From: Oscillospiraceae bacterium
Lineage (GTDB): Bacteria; Bacillota; Clostridia; Oscillospirales; Oscillospiraceae
NCBI GenBank assembly: GCA_020025345.1
Contig: JAHHSH010000007.1
Location: forward strand, 1-40,048
Length of the DNA stretch: 40,048 bases
Direction of reading: 5' to 3'
Shown here: piece by piece, positions 38,703 to 40,048 of the stretch
Layout of the letters: each line of letters starts with the position of its first letter
How positions within the stretch are numbered: position 1 is the stretch's first letter
Program-made: the position numbers and the translations under genes
Notes under the pieces: model-generated
Database searches by the model: none
What the model was told of the DNA's origin: nothing
What the model saw: only the letters and a program-made list of their open reading frames with translations

Positions 38703-40048
38703 AAAATTGACGTCCAAGCAGCTTCAGCAAATGGCCAACGAGCTGCTGGCTGCGGATAAGAAAAAGACCGCCGAGGCGGAAAACGCCAAGAAAAAGGCTG
38801 CTGAGGCGGAAAGCTCTAAGAAAAAGACCGGCAGCAAGTTGGATGAAAAGACGATGGCTACCCTGCCGGCCTGCGCACTGCTGGCCAGCAACGAGAAGCT
38901 GCGTGAGCTCTTTATCAAGGGCAAAAAGAAGGGCAAGCTGGACTCCACCGAATTGAGCGAGGTTCTGGATGCCATGGATCTGGAGAGCGCCCAGATGGAT
39001 CTCATCTACGACTCTCTGGAGACGCTGAACATTGAACTGAACACCGAGGCCTTTGAGCCCTCCGAGGATGGCGAGCCCCCCATGGCGGAGATCGCCGAGA
39101 TTGAGGAAGAGGAGCTGGTCGACCCCAACACGCTGGTAGACAGCTTCAATATTGATGACCCCGTCCGTATGTACCTCAAGGAGATTGGCAAGGTGTCCTT
39201 ACTGAGCGCCGACGAGGAGATCGAGCTGGCCACCGCAATGGCCGCCGGTAACGAGGCCAAGGCCCGTATCGCCGCTTCTGAGGCCGCCATGCACCCCATG
39301 ACCGACGAGGAGCGTGCCGAGTGCCAGCGTCTGATCGAGCTGGGCGCGGAGGCTTCCCACCTTCTCAGCAACGAAGATGCCCCCCTCTCTTTGGAGGATG
39401 CCTCCAAGGCACAGGCCGCCATCCGTGCCGCTGCCAAGGCACAGAGCCGTCTGGACGCCGCCGACAATCTGGGTGAGCCTCTCAGTCCCGAGGAGCTGGC
39501 CGAGTGCAGGAAGATCGCCAAGAAGGGCGAGCGCGCCAAGCAGAAGCTGGCCGAGGCCAACCTCCGTCTGGTGGTCTCCATCGCCAAGCGCTATGTGGGC
39601 CGCGGTATGCTGTTCCTGGACCTCATCCAGGAGGGCAACCTGGGTCTTATTAAGGCCGTGGAGAAGTTCGACTACACCAAGGGCTATAAGTTCTCTACCT
39701 ATGCCACCTGGTGGATCCGTCAGGCCATCACCCGCGCAATCGCCGATCAGGCCCGTACCATTCGTATCCCTGTCCACATGGTGGAGACCATCAACAAGGT
39801 CATCCGCGTCAGCCGTCAGCTGCTGCAGGAGCTGGGCCACGATCCCTCTCCCGAGGAAATCTCCGAGGAAATGAACATGCCTGTGGATAAGGTGCGTGAG
39901 ATCCTGAAGATTGCGCAGGAGCCCGTCTCTCTGGAGACGCCCATCGGTGAGGAGGAGGACTCCCATCTGGGCGATTTCATCCCCGACGAGGGCGCTTCCG
40001 AGCCCAGCGAAGCCGCATCCTTCACCCTTTTGAAGGAGCAGCTGGTGG
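38695..40048 (+). CDS. rpoD: RNA polymerase primary sigma factor SigA/RpoD (3' end beyond window)
   Basis: This is the housekeeping sigma factor, with its first 451 codons inside the window. Residues 154-167 are region 1.2 (DPVRMYLKEIGKV). Residues 290-362 are region 2 (RLVVSIAKRYVGRGMLFLDLIQEG, then YATWWIRQAITRAIADQ). Residues 363-451 are region 3; region 4 lies outside. The N-terminus carries a Lys/Ala-rich repeat (22-47). Between 1.2 and 2.1 there is an insertion of about 90 residues compared with the Bacillus protein. It is built from three similar helical units (174-197, 205-228 and 266-289). The ATG follows GGAGG by eight bases and overlaps the dnaG stop, so the two are translated together. 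Confidence 0.96.
   Translation, partial: MSEKLTSKQLQQMANELLAADKKKTAEAENAKKKAAEAESSKKKTGSKLDEKTMATLPACALLASNEKLRELFIKGKKKGKLDSTELSEVLDAMDLESAQMDLIYDSLETLNIELNTEAFEPSEDGEPPMAEIAEIEEEELVDPNTLVDSFNIDDPVRMYLKEIGKVSLLSADEEIELATAMAAGNEAKARIAASEAAMHPMTDEERAECQRLIELGAEASHLLSNEDAPLSLEDASKAQAAIRAAAKAQSRLDAADNLGEPLSPEELAECRKIAKKGERAKQKLAEANLRLVVSIAKRYVGRGMLFLDLIQEGNLGLIKAVEKFDYTKGYKFSTYATWWIRQAITRAIADQARTIRIPVHMVETINKVIRVSRQLLQELGHDPSPEEISEEMNMPVDKVREILKIAQEPVSLETPIGEEEDSHLGDFIPDEGASEPSEAASFTLLKEQLV

Overview
The window looks like chromosomal DNA of an anaerobic, endospore-forming Firmicute of class Clostridia, most like the GC-rich gut Oscillospiraceae (Flavonifractor/Oscillibacter-type). This is inferred from gene content, not from a database search. 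The support is spo0A, a YtvI-type sporulation membrane protein, a GerMN protein, a DacF-type carboxypeptidase, an oxygen-sensitive fused acyl-CoA dehydratase activase, PduL and QueH. Coding is GC-rich, Shine-Dalgarno sites are strong (AGGAGG), and promoters fit TTGACA-N17-TATAAT. Most of the window is housekeeping DNA. I see no phage, insertion sequence, CRISPR array or rRNA.

Layout. 1-2.5 kb (+): the end of a dicarboxylate/amino-acid symporter, then pyrF-pyrE. 2.5-9.4 kb (-): pduL, pyrR, a very large fused activase, a coupled LytTR regulator/DUF3021 membrane protein pair, and tRNA-Thr(CGT). 9.44-10.03 kb: a gene-free, pyrimidine-rich gap holding four perfect DnaA boxes in two abutting pairs. 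10.0-15.0 kb (-): the operon polA-EamA-rimI-tsaD. 15.2-16.2 kb (+): an AEC transporter. 16.2-19.5 kb (-): an overlapping operon encoding an HhH membrane protein, a response regulator, a histidine kinase and a GerMN protein. 19.6-21.7 kb (+): DacF-type carboxypeptidase and an RluA-type pseudouridine synthase. 21.8-24.2 kb (-): a TSCPD protein, spo0A and a PfkB kinase. 24.3-25.2 kb (+): a SpoU methyltransferase. 25.2-27.2 kb (-): cardiolipin synthase and a 74-residue unknown. 27.4-30.6 kb (+): a glycosyltransferase behind a palindromic operator, then an Fe-S FrhB-like protein with queH. 30.8-34.7 kb: an ACT-domain regulator (-), YtvI-like and EamA proteins (+), and cca (-). 34.8-40.0 kb (+): murC, a YbaK/ProX editing protein, then dnaG-rpoD, with rpoD cut by the window edge.

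How the genes fit together. Several groups serve translation and tRNA quality (tsaD, rimI, queH, cca, ProX, SpoU, RluA, tRNA-Thr). Others serve replication and transcription (polA, dnaG, rpoD), pyrimidine synthesis (pyrF, pyrE, pyrR), envelope and sporulation (murC, dacF, cls, ytvI, GerMN, spo0A), and anaerobic acyl-CoA metabolism (pduL, activase).

The strongest candidates for something undescribed are the DnaA-box array far from any visible dnaA, the repeat-built insertion between regions 1.2 and 2.1 of the primary sigma factor, the GntR/YtrA-like operator before the glycosyltransferase with no regulator beside it, the LytTR/DUF3021 pair with helically phased direct repeats, and the two-component operon that includes HhH and GerMN proteins.
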